From JAHEJB01 sp041748175 (GTDB lineage: Bacteria; Bacteroidota; Rhodothermia; Rhodothermales; Rubricoccaceae): 12,384 nt of DNA. A program made the translations under genes and the position numbers. The DNA is taken from positions 1 to 12,384 of the forward strand of contig JBGTDU010000125.1 in NCBI GenBank assembly GCA_041748175.1, written 5' to 3'. Shown one piece after another: positions 1 through 7,677 of the stretch (its first letter is position 1; each line of letters opens with the position of its first letter). Under the pieces are notes generated by a model. That model worked only from the letters and a program-made list of their open reading frames with translations, did no database searches and was not told where the DNA came from.

Positions 1-40
1 GCTTGCTCATCCGGGCCGCCGGTGATAGGTTCGTTTTCAT
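1..40 (-). CDS. Possible transposase N-terminus (partial)
   Basis: An ATG at 40 on the minus strand opens a frame reading MKTNLSPAARMSK to the window edge. Only 13 residues are visible, too few for family assignment. It is proposed as the transposase start because it lies about 73 nt inside the putative terminal repeat and points into the element body. An apparent transposase C-terminus sits at the matching place in the opposite-side copy at the right edge. It could equally be a chance ATG. Confidence 0.25.
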   Translation of the reverse strand, partial: MKTNLSPAARMSK

Positions 41-113
41 GGGTGTTGCCTCGTGTTGGGTGGTTTGTGGTTGATATTTCAAACCTACCCTCCGCGAGGC
101 GGCACCCTCTCAA

Positions 114-142
114 TTTTTACACACGCCCTGGGACATTACCCT
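114..142 (-). repeat. Left-edge IS terminal repeat (IRL-like)
   Basis: Read on the minus strand from 142 inward, this shares AGGGT, ATGTCCCA and CGTGTGTAAAAA with the right-edge repeat at 12244-12272. There are four mismatches in 29 positions, three of them adjacent in the middle. Left and right ends of one IS commonly differ to this extent. The target-site duplication cannot be tested because the other end of this copy is outside the window. Confidence 0.65.
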
Positions 143-143
143 G

Positions 144-1088
144 GGCGCCGGAGCCATTCGCAGTGCAAGCAGCAGTATTACGCTCATTGGAGGCGTCGTC
201 CGTGGCAACGTCTCTACAAATCCTGCCGGCAACACCGGTGGCATTCTATTTAGTGGAGCAACGTGGAACGGCATACCATCGCTGATTGCCAATAGTCTGT
301 TCGTGGGCAATCGGGGCCACATCGGCGGCGGCATGTACGCCCTCGGAATCAATCCGGGAGACCTGCACGTAGTCAATTCGGCCTTTGTAGGCAATGAAGC
401 AATTGAGCACGGCGGCGCGGTGTATGCCAGGCAGGCGGATGGTCTGGAAATGAACAACGTCGTCCTCTGGGGCAACCAGGCCCCGAACGACCCCGAGATC
501 CACATCGCCGAGGGCGGGCCGTTCGCCGTCGAGCGCGCCATCGTAGAGGGTGGCTATACACCGGGAACAGATATTCTTGATCAGGACCCCCTCTTCGTCC
601 GCAACCCCGATCCCGGCCCCGACGGCCAATGGGGCACGGACGACGACGACTACGGAGACCTCCGGCTGCTGGAAACGAGCCCGGGCATCGACTTCGGCCT
701 TGTGTCCTTTCTCCCCCCAGATATCTGGGACTTAGACGGCGACGGAAACACTACCGAACCGCTTCCCATCGACCTCAACGGCGACGTGCGCGTGCAGGGC
801 GGGAACGTGGACCTTGGAGCTTATGAAGGGCCTGGATTCGTTGCGGGAGCGCCGGGTCTACCGGAGCGCCCGAAAATGGCTCTGCGCGTATTTCCCAACC
901 CGGCCTCTTCATCCATTACGGTACAGACCAAATTCGATCTGATCACCATCGTTGATGTGTTGGGCCGTCGCGTACTCGCCGCAAGTTCCGACGACTGGGA
1001 AGTCACAATTGATATCAGGGGCTTCCCGTCGGGCGTTTACGTGGTTCGAGCAGGTAGCCAAAGTCGAATTATTTCGGTCCGGCGTTAA
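144..1088 (+). pseudogene. 5'-truncated secreted beta-helix protein with choice-of-anchor Q and T9SS type A domains
   Basis: The surviving 314 codons encode, in order, right-handed beta-helix rungs (about 144-540; repeats such as ITLIGGVVRGN, SLIANSLFVGN and VVNSAFVGN), an Asp-rich choice-of-anchor Q-like region (about 585-835; DPLF, GTDDDD, LRLLETSPGIDFG, DLDGDGNT, VDLGAYEGP), and a T9SS type A sorting domain (about 876-1088; VFPNPASSSITVQ, IVDVLGRRV, FPSGVYVVR). Such proteins are exported by Sec and T9SS and are usually many hundreds of residues long with an N-terminal signal peptide. Here there is no signal peptide and no ATG near the 5' boundary. The frame is open back to 75 only because the IS end happens to read through in frame, and it is closed by TGA at 72-74. 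A GTG at 303 is the first plausible internal start and would cut into the beta-helix. Loss of the 5' part to the IS is the simplest reading. The product is probably not exported. Confidence 0.75.
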
Positions 1089-1175
1089 CACTCTTGCTCG
1101 GTCCTCGTCCGCGCAAGCTTTATTGGTTCGTGCAAAGGGCAAGCACGCGGCGTCGCCGTCGAATCCCAACCACCA

Positions 1176-1217
1176 CCAAAATGGGCGCGGGAAAAGCGAC
1201 TCCCGCGCCCATTTTGG
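1176..1217. terminator. Bidirectional hairpin terminator between convergent genes
   Basis: Arms at 1176-1192 and 1201-1217 are perfect 17-bp complements (CCAAAATGGGCGCGGGA and its reverse complement) around an 8-nt loop. The stem has a G/C core with AAAA in the left arm and TTTT in the right arm, so each transcript ends its stem in a U-run. It lies 88 nt after the beta-helix stop and 20 nt beyond the stop of the last propeller gene on the other strand, as expected for a shared terminator. The rest of the gap, 1089-1175, shows nothing recognisable. Confidence 0.85.
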
Positions 1218-1237
1218 AAGGATGTTCAATGCCAGCT

Positions 1238-2983
1238 CTACCGCGACAACTCAACCGTCTCGTCGAAGCTCTCGCCCGTGACTTGAAGCGTGTAGCTCCC
1301 TGAGGAGAGGCCTGGTCCTGCGACTTCGAATGTCCGCGCCTCATTGGCCTCCAACGTATCGTCGAAGATCGTCTTGATGACGTTGCCGGAAGCGGCCATC
1401 AATCTCAGGCGGACGTTTTGGCTTTCCGCCACCGTGATTGCGATCTGGTTGGTTCCTTTTTCCTCGTCAACGAAGACATCGGAAAGACGGAAAACGTCCG
1501 GCGCTTCCACGTCAACCGAAACGGCGTCGCTGATGCGAATCGTGCCACCGACGTATTGGACCAGGCGGAATGAATACGTGCCGGGAGACAATCCGGGTAC
1601 ATCCAGGTGGTACGGGCCGTTGGCTTCAACGTGTCCGGCGTTCGTGTATCCGCCATCGCCTCGACGAGCCTGAACGGTGAATGGGGCGGAGGCAGAGCCT
1701 GCAGGCGACCAGGTAATGGTTGCTGCGCCGTCGGCCTCGCTGGCACTAAACGACGACATGGACATGGCTTCTGAGCTACTTGGACGCACTACGAAGAGGC
1801 CGCCTTCGACGCCGCTGATCACGATGGTGCCGCTGGCGAAGAACGGATAAACGCTCCAGGCACCATTGAATTGCGCAGCATCGGTCTCAGGGAATATGTC
1901 GAATGACGAGGTGTTCGTCATCTCGCCGTTCGCGATGTTGCTGATGTCGAGCATGCGAAGGCCCGACGTGTAGTTGGCCTGGTAAAGCGTATTGCCGACG
2001 ACGTACATATTGTGGTCAATCGATGTGTTATCCGAAACGTGGATGCCGATGAGTTCCGGCGCAGCCAGGTTGGCAAAATCGAAAATTAAAGAGCGAGTGT
2101 TCGCAACAAAACCCTGCATCTCATCAAGCTCATCGTCGGCGATGAAGTAACGATGGTCCTCCGTAAACCAGCCTTGGTGCGTATAGCCAGGTGTCGGGTA
2201 TTCGCCTTTGCCAAGCTGCACGGGGTTCGTCTTGTCCGTCATGTCCACGATGGTCACGGTGTCTTCGTTCGAGTTGACACAAATCTCGTGGCCTGTGTAA
2301 TTGGAATCGGGTCCGTGATACGTCACACACTGTGCGTCGTGCGTGTAGCCATCCTCGTCGAAACAGCCCTCAAACGCAGGCTGCATGGGGTCTTGCACAT
2401 TGATCGTGTAGAGGCCGCCCGCACACTCGCCCGCGCCCACCGCGTAGGCATAGCCGGAATCCTCGTTCATCACAAGGTTGTGGGCGCTACCCAACGGCAT
2501 GTCTTCGGGGCCGGTGAACGTCATGTCAGGCTCGATGACGCGCCCGGCGTCCGCCGTAAGTCCTCTGAGTTGCGTCAGGTCGTAAACCTGCATGCCGTGT
2601 CCCGGGGCCTCAGAGACGATGAAGACATAGTTGTTGTACACTTTCATGTCACGCCAGACGGAAGGCTCCGTGGCCGTTGGAATTTTGCCCAGGATGATTG
2701 GATTGGCTGGATCGGATACGTCAACCATTCCCGTGCCGTCGCGAAGGCCCATGATCGCGTACTCCTTGCCGGATTGCGGGTCGGTCCAACCCCAGATATC
2801 GTTGCCGGATGGCGAGCCGAAATCAGCCACTGGAACGTGCGCATAAAGGTCTATGTCGGTGCATGGAAATTCACCAGCCATGCCGTCCGAACAAGGGATG
2901 GGTTGCGCAAAAAGGCCAGAGGCGGCAACAGTGAACAGCGCTCCGGCTACGACCGGACGGAGGAGGCGAGTGTGGCGTGACAT
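1238..2983 (-). CDS. Choice-of-anchor B LVIVD-type propeller protein, paralog 4, with fibronectin-like insert
   Basis: This is the last gene of the four-paralog array and the longest (581 residues from ATG 2983; an in-frame TTG at 2995 would add four). A signal peptide spans about residues 1-26, with likely cleavage after GLFA. The choice-of-anchor B region covers about 30-400 and carries the family signatures NDIWGWTDPQSGKEYA, VWRDMKVY, HGMQVYDL, GSAHN, DGYTHDAQC, NEDTVTIVDMTDK, YTHQGWFTEDHRYF and DHNMY. The six family cysteines and five histidine positions are all present. Unlike its neighbours it then has a segment of about 85 residues resembling a fibronectin type III domain (about 410-495; ATITWSP, YHLDVPGLSPGTYSFRLVQY). 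It ends in a T9SS-type sorting domain (about 497-581) without the usual PNPF motif but with ASGNVIKTIF and SSGSYTLQV. Surface export is inferred. The molecular function of the family is not known to me, and no promoter is visible in the 37 nt upstream. Confidence 0.88.
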   Translation of the reverse strand: MSRHTRLLRPVVAGALFTVAASGLFAQPIPCSDGMAGEFPCTDIDLYAHVPVADFGSPSGNDIWGWTDPQSGKEYAIMGLRDGTGMVDVSDPANPIILGKIPTATEPSVWRDMKVYNNYVFIVSEAPGHGMQVYDLTQLRGLTADAGRVIEPDMTFTGPEDMPLGSAHNLVMNEDSGYAYAVGAGECAGGLYTINVQDPMQPAFEGCFDEDGYTHDAQCVTYHGPDSNYTGHEICVNSNEDTVTIVDMTDKTNPVQLGKGEYPTPGYTHQGWFTEDHRYFIADDELDEMQGFVANTRSLIFDFANLAAPELIGIHVSDNTSIDHNMYVVGNTLYQANYTSGLRMLDISNIANGEMTNTSSFDIFPETDAAQFNGAWSVYPFFASGTIVISGVEGGLFVVRPSSSEAMSMSSFSASEADGAATITWSPAGSASAPFTVQARRGDGGYTNAGHVEANGPYHLDVPGLSPGTYSFRLVQYVGGTIRISDAVSVDVEAPDVFRLSDVFVDEEKGTNQIAITVAESQNVRLRLMAASGNVIKTIFDDTLEANEARTFEVAGPGLSSGSYTLQVTGESFDETVELSR

Positions 2984-3020
2984 GGTAGGTTTCAACGTGT
3001 GCGGGTTATGAAAAGGAAAC

Positions 3021-4520
3021 TCAGCGTACGAGCGAAACGCGACGAGTTGCAGAAAAGTGCTCGCCGCGAACGCGGACGAGGTAGAGCCCGGAAGGAAGGT
3101 CGGCGGCTTCGAGATTCAAATCGAGCGGTATGCCAGGGCGTACCACGCCGTCATAGACCAGAGCCACACGGCGGCCGGTAACGTCGAGCATTTCAGCCTG
3201 GATTTGCTGCTGTTCGCCCACAACGAGTGAGAGCCGAGCGTTGCTGGAGAACGGATTGGGGAACGCGTTGCCCAATGAGTAAGCCGCGTCGTCGGGTATC
3301 TCAACAAGTTGGTTACTCGTCCCGATGGGGAAGTTTGGCGTCAAAACAAAAAGCCCAAACTGCCGGTCGTTGGCGATAACGTTGCCACTTTCGAAGTAGG
3401 GGTAGTTGCTCCACTGACCACTGTACGATTCTCCACTGCCCGTCGGATAGGTATCGAAAAAAGCCACTTCGGTCAGCGAGCCCGCACCGATGTTCTCCAG
3501 GTCCACAATCCTCAAACCACCTTCATAGTTGCTCTGAAAGGCGTAATGACCACGGATATACAAATTGTGGTCGGTCGTCTCGATGGGGCCGAAGTAGTAA
3601 AAGTCGAGTTGGGGGTTGTCGAGATCTGTCATGTCGAAAACCATCGTGCGCGTTGTTGCCGAGGCGCCGTCGTCAATTTCATCGCCCAGGAGGAAGTAGC
3701 GATGGTCCTCCGTAAACCACCCTTGATGTGCATAGGTAGCGTCGGTATAAACTCCCTGGCTGAGATACGTCGGGCTATTCTTGTCCGTCACATCCACGAC
3801 CACAATGTGGCTGGAGGAATCGAAGGTGCCCTGTGCGCCGACGCAGATTTCACGGCCAACATAGTCTGGATCTGGGCCGACATACGTCACGCATTGCGCG
3901 TCGTGCGTGTAGCCGTCTACTGAGAAACATCCGGCAAAGGTTGGGCTCAACGGATTTTGAATGTTGACGATGTGAAGGCCACCACTACAGTTGCTGGTAC
4001 CCACGAGGTAGGCAAACCCAGTGTCCTCGTTTATGGCGACGTTGTGCGCGCTTCCTATGCCTGTGTATCGCGCATCTGTCGTGAACGCTTCTGGCGGACT
4101 CGCAACATTCCTCAGTCTGGTTAGATCAAATATCTGCATGCCATGCGAACCCGCAGCGTCGGCCACAATGAACGCGTGATTCTCGTAGACCTTGACGTCG
4201 CGCCAGGTCGTCGCTTCGGTTTGAGTGGGCAGGAAGCCGAGATACACCGGGTTTTCCGGGTTGGAAATATCCACGAAAGCGGTGCCATGCGAATAAGTCG
4301 GAATCGCGTACTCACTTCCAGTTTGCGGGTCGGTCCATCCCCAAATATCTGCGCCCACCGAAGCACCGAACGTGGAAAGCGGGAGGTTGGACGCCATGTT
4401 GATCTCGTTGCACGGGAAACTCCCCGCCATCCCGCCCGTGCAGGCGACAGCAGACTGTGAAAGCGCCGACGGCACACAAAGCACCGCCAGCAACCACACG
4501 AAGAGAAGTTTGCCGAGCAT
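3021..4520 (-). CDS. Choice-of-anchor B LVIVD-type propeller protein, paralog 3, T9SS cargo
   Basis: The gene encodes 499 residues from ATG 4520. A signal peptide covers residues 1-21 (hydrophobic LLFVWLLAVLCV, cleavage near ALS|QS). The propeller region, about 26-395, has CTGGMAGSFPC, ADIWGWTDPQTGSEYA, AFVDISNPENPVYLG, WRDVKVY, SHGMQIFDLTRLR, GSAHN, CSGGLHIVNIQNP, GCFSVDGYTHDAQC, HQGWFTEDHRYF and TDHNLYIRG. A canonical T9SS type A domain occupies about 413-499 (FPNPFSSNARLSL, DVTGRRVALVYDG, LPSGLYLVRV). Two differences mark this copy: the NED(T/S)VTIVD segment of the other three is replaced by a longer AQGTFDSSSHIVVVD, and YTHQGW is YAHQGW. It lies 17 nt after the upstream paralog's stop, so co-transcription is likely. 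The function is unknown beyond secretion and a propeller-type fold. Confidence 0.9.
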   Translation of the reverse strand: MLGKLLFVWLLAVLCVPSALSQSAVACTGGMAGSFPCNEINMASNLPLSTFGASVGADIWGWTDPQTGSEYAIPTYSHGTAFVDISNPENPVYLGFLPTQTEATTWRDVKVYENHAFIVADAAGSHGMQIFDLTRLRNVASPPEAFTTDARYTGIGSAHNVAINEDTGFAYLVGTSNCSGGLHIVNIQNPLSPTFAGCFSVDGYTHDAQCVTYVGPDPDYVGREICVGAQGTFDSSSHIVVVDVTDKNSPTYLSQGVYTDATYAHQGWFTEDHRYFLLGDEIDDGASATTRTMVFDMTDLDNPQLDFYYFGPIETTDHNLYIRGHYAFQSNYEGGLRIVDLENIGAGSLTEVAFFDTYPTGSGESYSGQWSNYPYFESGNVIANDRQFGLFVLTPNFPIGTSNQLVEIPDDAAYSLGNAFPNPFSSNARLSLVVGEQQQIQAEMLDVTGRRVALVYDGVVRPGIPLDLNLEAADLPSGLYLVRVRGEHFSATRRVSLVR

Positions 4521-4537
4521 AGCTGAAATCGAAATGT

Positions 4538-6064
4538 TTACCGCACCAGCGAGACGCGGCGTGTGGCTGAAAAGTCCTCGCCGCTAACGCGGATAAGGTA
4601 GAGGCCCGCCGGGAGATCGGTCAGTTCGACGTTTATCGTTATTAGGCGTCCATCGCCTACGATGGCATCGTAGGCAACGGCCACCTGGCGACCTGTAACG
4701 TCGAGTACGTCGGCGACTACGCGCTGCGACCGGGCCAGCGTGAGCAAAAGCCTGGTAGCATCGAAAACCGGGTTTGGGAATGGCGAAGTGAGGGCGTAGC
4801 CCCTGTCGCCGGGCAAATCCAGCGGCGCCTGATTGGCGGTATCGAGCGGGAAGGTCGGCGTCAACACGAAGAGCCCATTGGTTATGTCGTTCGCGATGAT
4901 GTTGCCGCTTTCGAAGAACGGATAGTTGCTCCACTGCCCCTCAAACCCGATGGCGTCGTCAGGAGGAAATGTATCGAAGTGCGCTTTCTCCGTGATGACG
5001 CCGGAATCGATATCGGTCAAGTCCAGGATGCGGAGGCCTGCGTTATAGTTGCTTTGAAAGGCGTGGTTGCCACGGATGTACAGATTGTGATCGGTGGATC
5101 CGAGCGTGCTGAAGAAGAAGGCGTGGAACTCTGGGTTGTCGAGGTCCTCCAGGTCAAAAATTATCGTTCGCGTGTTGGACGTAGCCCCAACGAGCTCATC
5201 CAATTCGTCGTCGACAAGGAAGTACCGATGATCCTCTGTCAGCCAGCCCTGGTGCGTGTATGCAGGATTGGGATAGAGGCCTTTCGAAATTTGAAGCGGG
5301 TTGTTTTTGTCCGTTACATCCACGATGGTAACGGAGTCCTCGTTCGAAGCGAGGCATACCTCGCGGCCTGCATAGTCGGTGTCCGGGCCCGTGTACATCA
5401 CGCATTGCACATCGTGGGTGTAGCCATCCGCCGCGAAGCATCCACCAAAAACTGGATTCGTCGGATCCTGAATGTCAACCATGTGCAATCCACCCGCGCA
5501 GTCGTCCGAGCCCACGAGATAGGCGAAGCCCGACTCCTCGTTGATGGAGATGTTGTGCGAGCTATTCGGCTGGTTGCCTGAAACCCCGTTGTAGTCAGCG
5601 TCGGTTGTGAACGTTTCTGGCGGATTGGCAACACTGCGCAGCCGCGTCAGGTCGAATATCTGCATCCCGTGGCTTCCCGCGCCATCCGCCACAACAAACG
5701 CGTAGTTCTGGTAGACCTTCACATCCCTCCAGATAGCGGGAGTCGTCGCCGTGGGAAGCTTGCCTAGAAAGACGAGAGACTCGGGGTCGGTGACATCAAC
5801 GAATGCGATTCCATTGTCCAGCCCCACCAGGGCGTATTCGCGGTCGTTGGCGGAGTCTGTCCATCCCCAGATATCGTTGGCGGCCGACGCGCTGAACATT
5901 GAGACGGGCAAGTTCGCCGCCAGGTTTACTTGCTCGCAGGGGAAGCCTGCCGCCAAACCACCCGTGCAGGTGGCCGCAACCGATTGCGCCCGAAGGGCCG
6001 GCGACGCAATCGCCAGTGTTACGACCAGGGCCAGCGAAATACGGTCGATGCCTTCGCGAATCAT
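4538..6064 (-). CDS. Choice-of-anchor B LVIVD-type propeller protein, paralog 2, T9SS cargo
   Basis: The gene encodes 508 residues from ATG 6064, only 5 nt after the stop of the upstream paralog, so the two are very probably translated from one message. The signal peptide is about residues 1-26 (LALVVTLAIASPALRA|QS). The propeller region runs from about 31 to 402 with CTGGLAAGFPC, NDIWGWTD, IAFVDVTDPESLVFLGKLPT, IWRDVKVYQNYAFVV, SHGMQIFDLTRLR, SSHNISIN, CAGGLHMVDIQDP, GCFAADGYTHDVQC, NEDSVTIVDVTDK, THQGWLTEDHRYFLVDDELDE and TDHNLYIRG. The T9SS type A domain at about 422-508 has FPNPVFDATRLLL, DVTGRQVAVAYD and LPAGLYLIRVSG. It shares a VSGN-containing insertion before the (S/A)HN motif with paralog 1, which paralogs 3 and 4 lack, suggesting 1 and 2 are the closest pair. 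The product is predicted to be a surface-attached or released protein. Confidence 0.9.
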   Translation of the reverse strand: MIREGIDRISLALVVTLAIASPALRAQSVAATCTGGLAAGFPCEQVNLAANLPVSMFSASAANDIWGWTDSANDREYALVGLDNGIAFVDVTDPESLVFLGKLPTATTPAIWRDVKVYQNYAFVVADGAGSHGMQIFDLTRLRSVANPPETFTTDADYNGVSGNQPNSSHNISINEESGFAYLVGSDDCAGGLHMVDIQDPTNPVFGGCFAADGYTHDVQCVMYTGPDTDYAGREVCLASNEDSVTIVDVTDKNNPLQISKGLYPNPAYTHQGWLTEDHRYFLVDDELDELVGATSNTRTIIFDLEDLDNPEFHAFFFSTLGSTDHNLYIRGNHAFQSNYNAGLRILDLTDIDSGVITEKAHFDTFPPDDAIGFEGQWSNYPFFESGNIIANDITNGLFVLTPTFPLDTANQAPLDLPGDRGYALTSPFPNPVFDATRLLLTLARSQRVVADVLDVTGRQVAVAYDAIVGDGRLITINVELTDLPAGLYLIRVSGEDFSATRRVSLVR

Positions 6065-6069
6065 GTGGC

Positions 6070-7575
6070 CTATCGAACGACGGAGACGCGCCGCGTTGTG
6101 GAGAAATCCTCTCCCGAAACGCGAACGAGGTAGAGGCCGACGGGGAGATCGGCTCCAGAAATGTCGATGCTCGCCACCGCTCCGGCACTTACCAGACCGT
6201 CGAACGCGATCACGACGCGGCGCCCTGCAACGTCGAGCACCTCAGCGGTCACATGCTGCGCGCGGCTGACTGAGAGAGAGAGGCGCGTGTTGCCGGCGAA
6301 TGGGTTCGGATAGGCCGCGGAAAGGGAATACCCGTCTTGTCCAGGCGGTTCAACGGGTACGGCCGCATCCGTGGTGATGGGGAAAGTCGTCGTGAGAATG
6401 AATAGACCGCCGCTCTGATCGGAGGCGACGATCGTGCCGCTGGGGAAGAAGGGATAGTTGCTCCACTGCCCGTCGAAATTGTAGCTGTCGTTCGGCTGAT
6501 AAGTATCGAATGACCCGGCCTCCGTCAGGAAGCCGTTCTCAATATTTGCCAGATCCACCACGTGGATTCCACCCGAGTAATTGCTCAGGAATGCATAGCG
6601 ACCGCGCACGTAAAGATTGTGATCGCGAGCGTCATTGGGGCCGAAGTAGAAGAAATCGAAGGCTGGGTTATCCAAATCCTCCATATCCATGATAATCGTA
6701 CGCGTTGTGGGCGAGGCCGAGTGATCGAGCTCATCATCGACCAGAAAGAAGCGCTGATCCTCCGTGAACCAACCCTGATGCGTGTAGCCTGGATTGGGGT
6801 AAAGGCCCCTGGATATCAGAACGGGTGCGGTCTTGTTGCTTACATCGACAATCGTCACGGTATCCTCGTTCAACGCCACGCATATCTCGCTTCCCGCATA
6901 GTCGGGATCCGGCCCCGTATAGGTCACGCATTGCGCGTCGTGGGTGTACCCATCGCCGGAGTAGCAGCCGGCGAATGTCGGGCTCGTCGGATTCTGGATG
7001 TTGACCATGTGCAAGCCGCCGGAGCAATCGTCCGAGCCCACCATGTAGGCGAATCCGGAGGCCTCATTGATCGCAATATTGTGCGCATCGCCCGGCGTGT
7101 TTCCTGACACGCCATTGTAGAAGGCATCGGTGGTAAAGGTCTGCGGCGGACTCGTCACGGAACGCAGCCGTGTTAAATCAAAAACCTGCATCCCGTGATT
7201 CGAGGCCTCGCTGACGACGAACGCATAGTTCTGATAAACCTTGATGTCCCGCCATGTTGACGACTCGGTTGCGGTCGGGAGCTTGCCGAGATTGACAGGA
7301 TTGTTGGGATCAGAGATATCCACGAAGGCCGTACCGTCACTCAGGCCGACGAGAGCATACTCATCTCCGTTATCCGGGTCGGTCCATCCCCAGATGTCGT
7401 TCGCATAGGTTGCGTTCATCGCGCCCAGCGAAAACCGCTGGTTGAGGTCAATCTCGTCGCACGCATAACCGGCAGCGGATCCTCCCTGACAAGCAGTAAA
7501 ATTTTGAGCGAAAGCCAGAGGGCCCGTCGTAAAAATGAGAACGAGGAGAGTGAGGAATCGACGGCACATTGGCAT
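6070..7575 (-). CDS. Choice-of-anchor B LVIVD-type propeller protein, paralog 1, T9SS cargo
   Basis: This is the first gene of the array, with 501 residues from ATG 7575 (a second ATG two codons later is also possible). The signal peptide is about 1-23, with cleavage at AFA|QN. Propeller signatures in order are CQGGSAAGYAC (29-39), NDIWGWTDPDNGDEYALVGL (59-78), TAFVDISDPNNPVNLGKLPT (82-101), WRDIKVYQNYAFVVSEA, HGMQVFDLTRLR (127-138), AHN (164-166), CSGGLHMV, GCYSGDGYTHDAQC (203-216), NEDTVTIVDVSNK, YTHQGWFTEDQRFFLVDDELD (264 onward) and RDHNLYVRG (318 onward). The LVIVD-like strands recur roughly once per blade. The C-terminal T9SS type A domain, about 415-501, shows YPNPFAGNTRLSL, DVAGRRVVIAFDG and LPVGLYLVRVSG. 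The 102 nt upstream probably carry the array's promoter. These proteins are common in marine bacteria, but I know of no established biochemical activity. Confidence 0.9.
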   Translation of the reverse strand: MPMCRRFLTLLVLIFTTGPLAFAQNFTACQGGSAAGYACDEIDLNQRFSLGAMNATYANDIWGWTDPDNGDEYALVGLSDGTAFVDISDPNNPVNLGKLPTATESSTWRDIKVYQNYAFVVSEASNHGMQVFDLTRLRSVTSPPQTFTTDAFYNGVSGNTPGDAHNIAINEASGFAYMVGSDDCSGGLHMVNIQNPTSPTFAGCYSGDGYTHDAQCVTYTGPDPDYAGSEICVALNEDTVTIVDVSNKTAPVLISRGLYPNPGYTHQGWFTEDQRFFLVDDELDHSASPTTRTIIMDMEDLDNPAFDFFYFGPNDARDHNLYVRGRYAFLSNYSGGIHVVDLANIENGFLTEAGSFDTYQPNDSYNFDGQWSNYPFFPSGTIVASDQSGGLFILTTTFPITTDAAVPVEPPGQDGYSLSAAYPNPFAGNTRLSLSVSRAQHVTAEVLDVAGRRVVIAFDGLVSAGAVASIDISGADLPVGLYLVRVSGEDFSTTRRVSVVR

Positions 7576-7677
7576 GGTGAAATCTGATTGGCGCGAGAGG
7601 AGCAGGAGAAGCTAAGAAATTAACAGGATGAGCCGAAGTGGGTTTCCACGTGCACTGTTCGTAATAGGTGAAGCCTG
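7576..7677 (-). other. Intergenic spacer ahead of the four-paralog array
   Basis: This 102-nt gap is the longest on the minus strand between the trp group and the propeller array, so it is the natural place for the array's promoter. I see no convincing Bacteroidota -33/-7 pair (TTG and TAnnTTTG) and no Shine-Dalgarno; the sequence just before ATG 7575 is pyrimidine-rich on the coding strand. A short GTGG/CCAC hairpin and a distant AACAGG/CCTGTT inverted pair are present, but both are too weak to call a terminator. Confidence 0.3.

Larger units (their letters stand above)
1..142 (-). mobile_element. 5' side of an insertion sequence, body continues off the left edge
   Basis: The segment ends at a sequence (114-142) that matches, in the same reading direction, the terminal sequence at the other end of the window (12244-12272) in 25 of 29 positions when both are read from the outer tip inward. 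Inside the tip, on the minus strand, comes about 70 nt of non-coding sequence and then an ATG at 40 whose frame stays open to the window edge. The beta-helix gene begins abruptly just outside the tip at about 143. This is what an IS inserted into that gene would look like, with its transposase running leftward. The pattern of a GGGT-type tip followed by an inner GTGTGTAAAAA resembles IS256-family ends as I remember them, but the family is an inference and no DDE motif lies inside the window. Confidence 0.6.

Noticed and set aside
22..285. Open frames across the left IS end (87 and 66 codons)
   Set aside because: They span the IS terminal repeat and the start of the beta-helix gene in other frames and have no coherent protein character.
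2153..2980. Long plus-strand open frame (275 codons) opposite paralog 4
   Set aside because: It lies antisense to a protein with clear signal peptide and conserved motifs; similar shadows occur opposite paralogs 1-3 at matching places, which shows they are by-products of the conserved coding strand.
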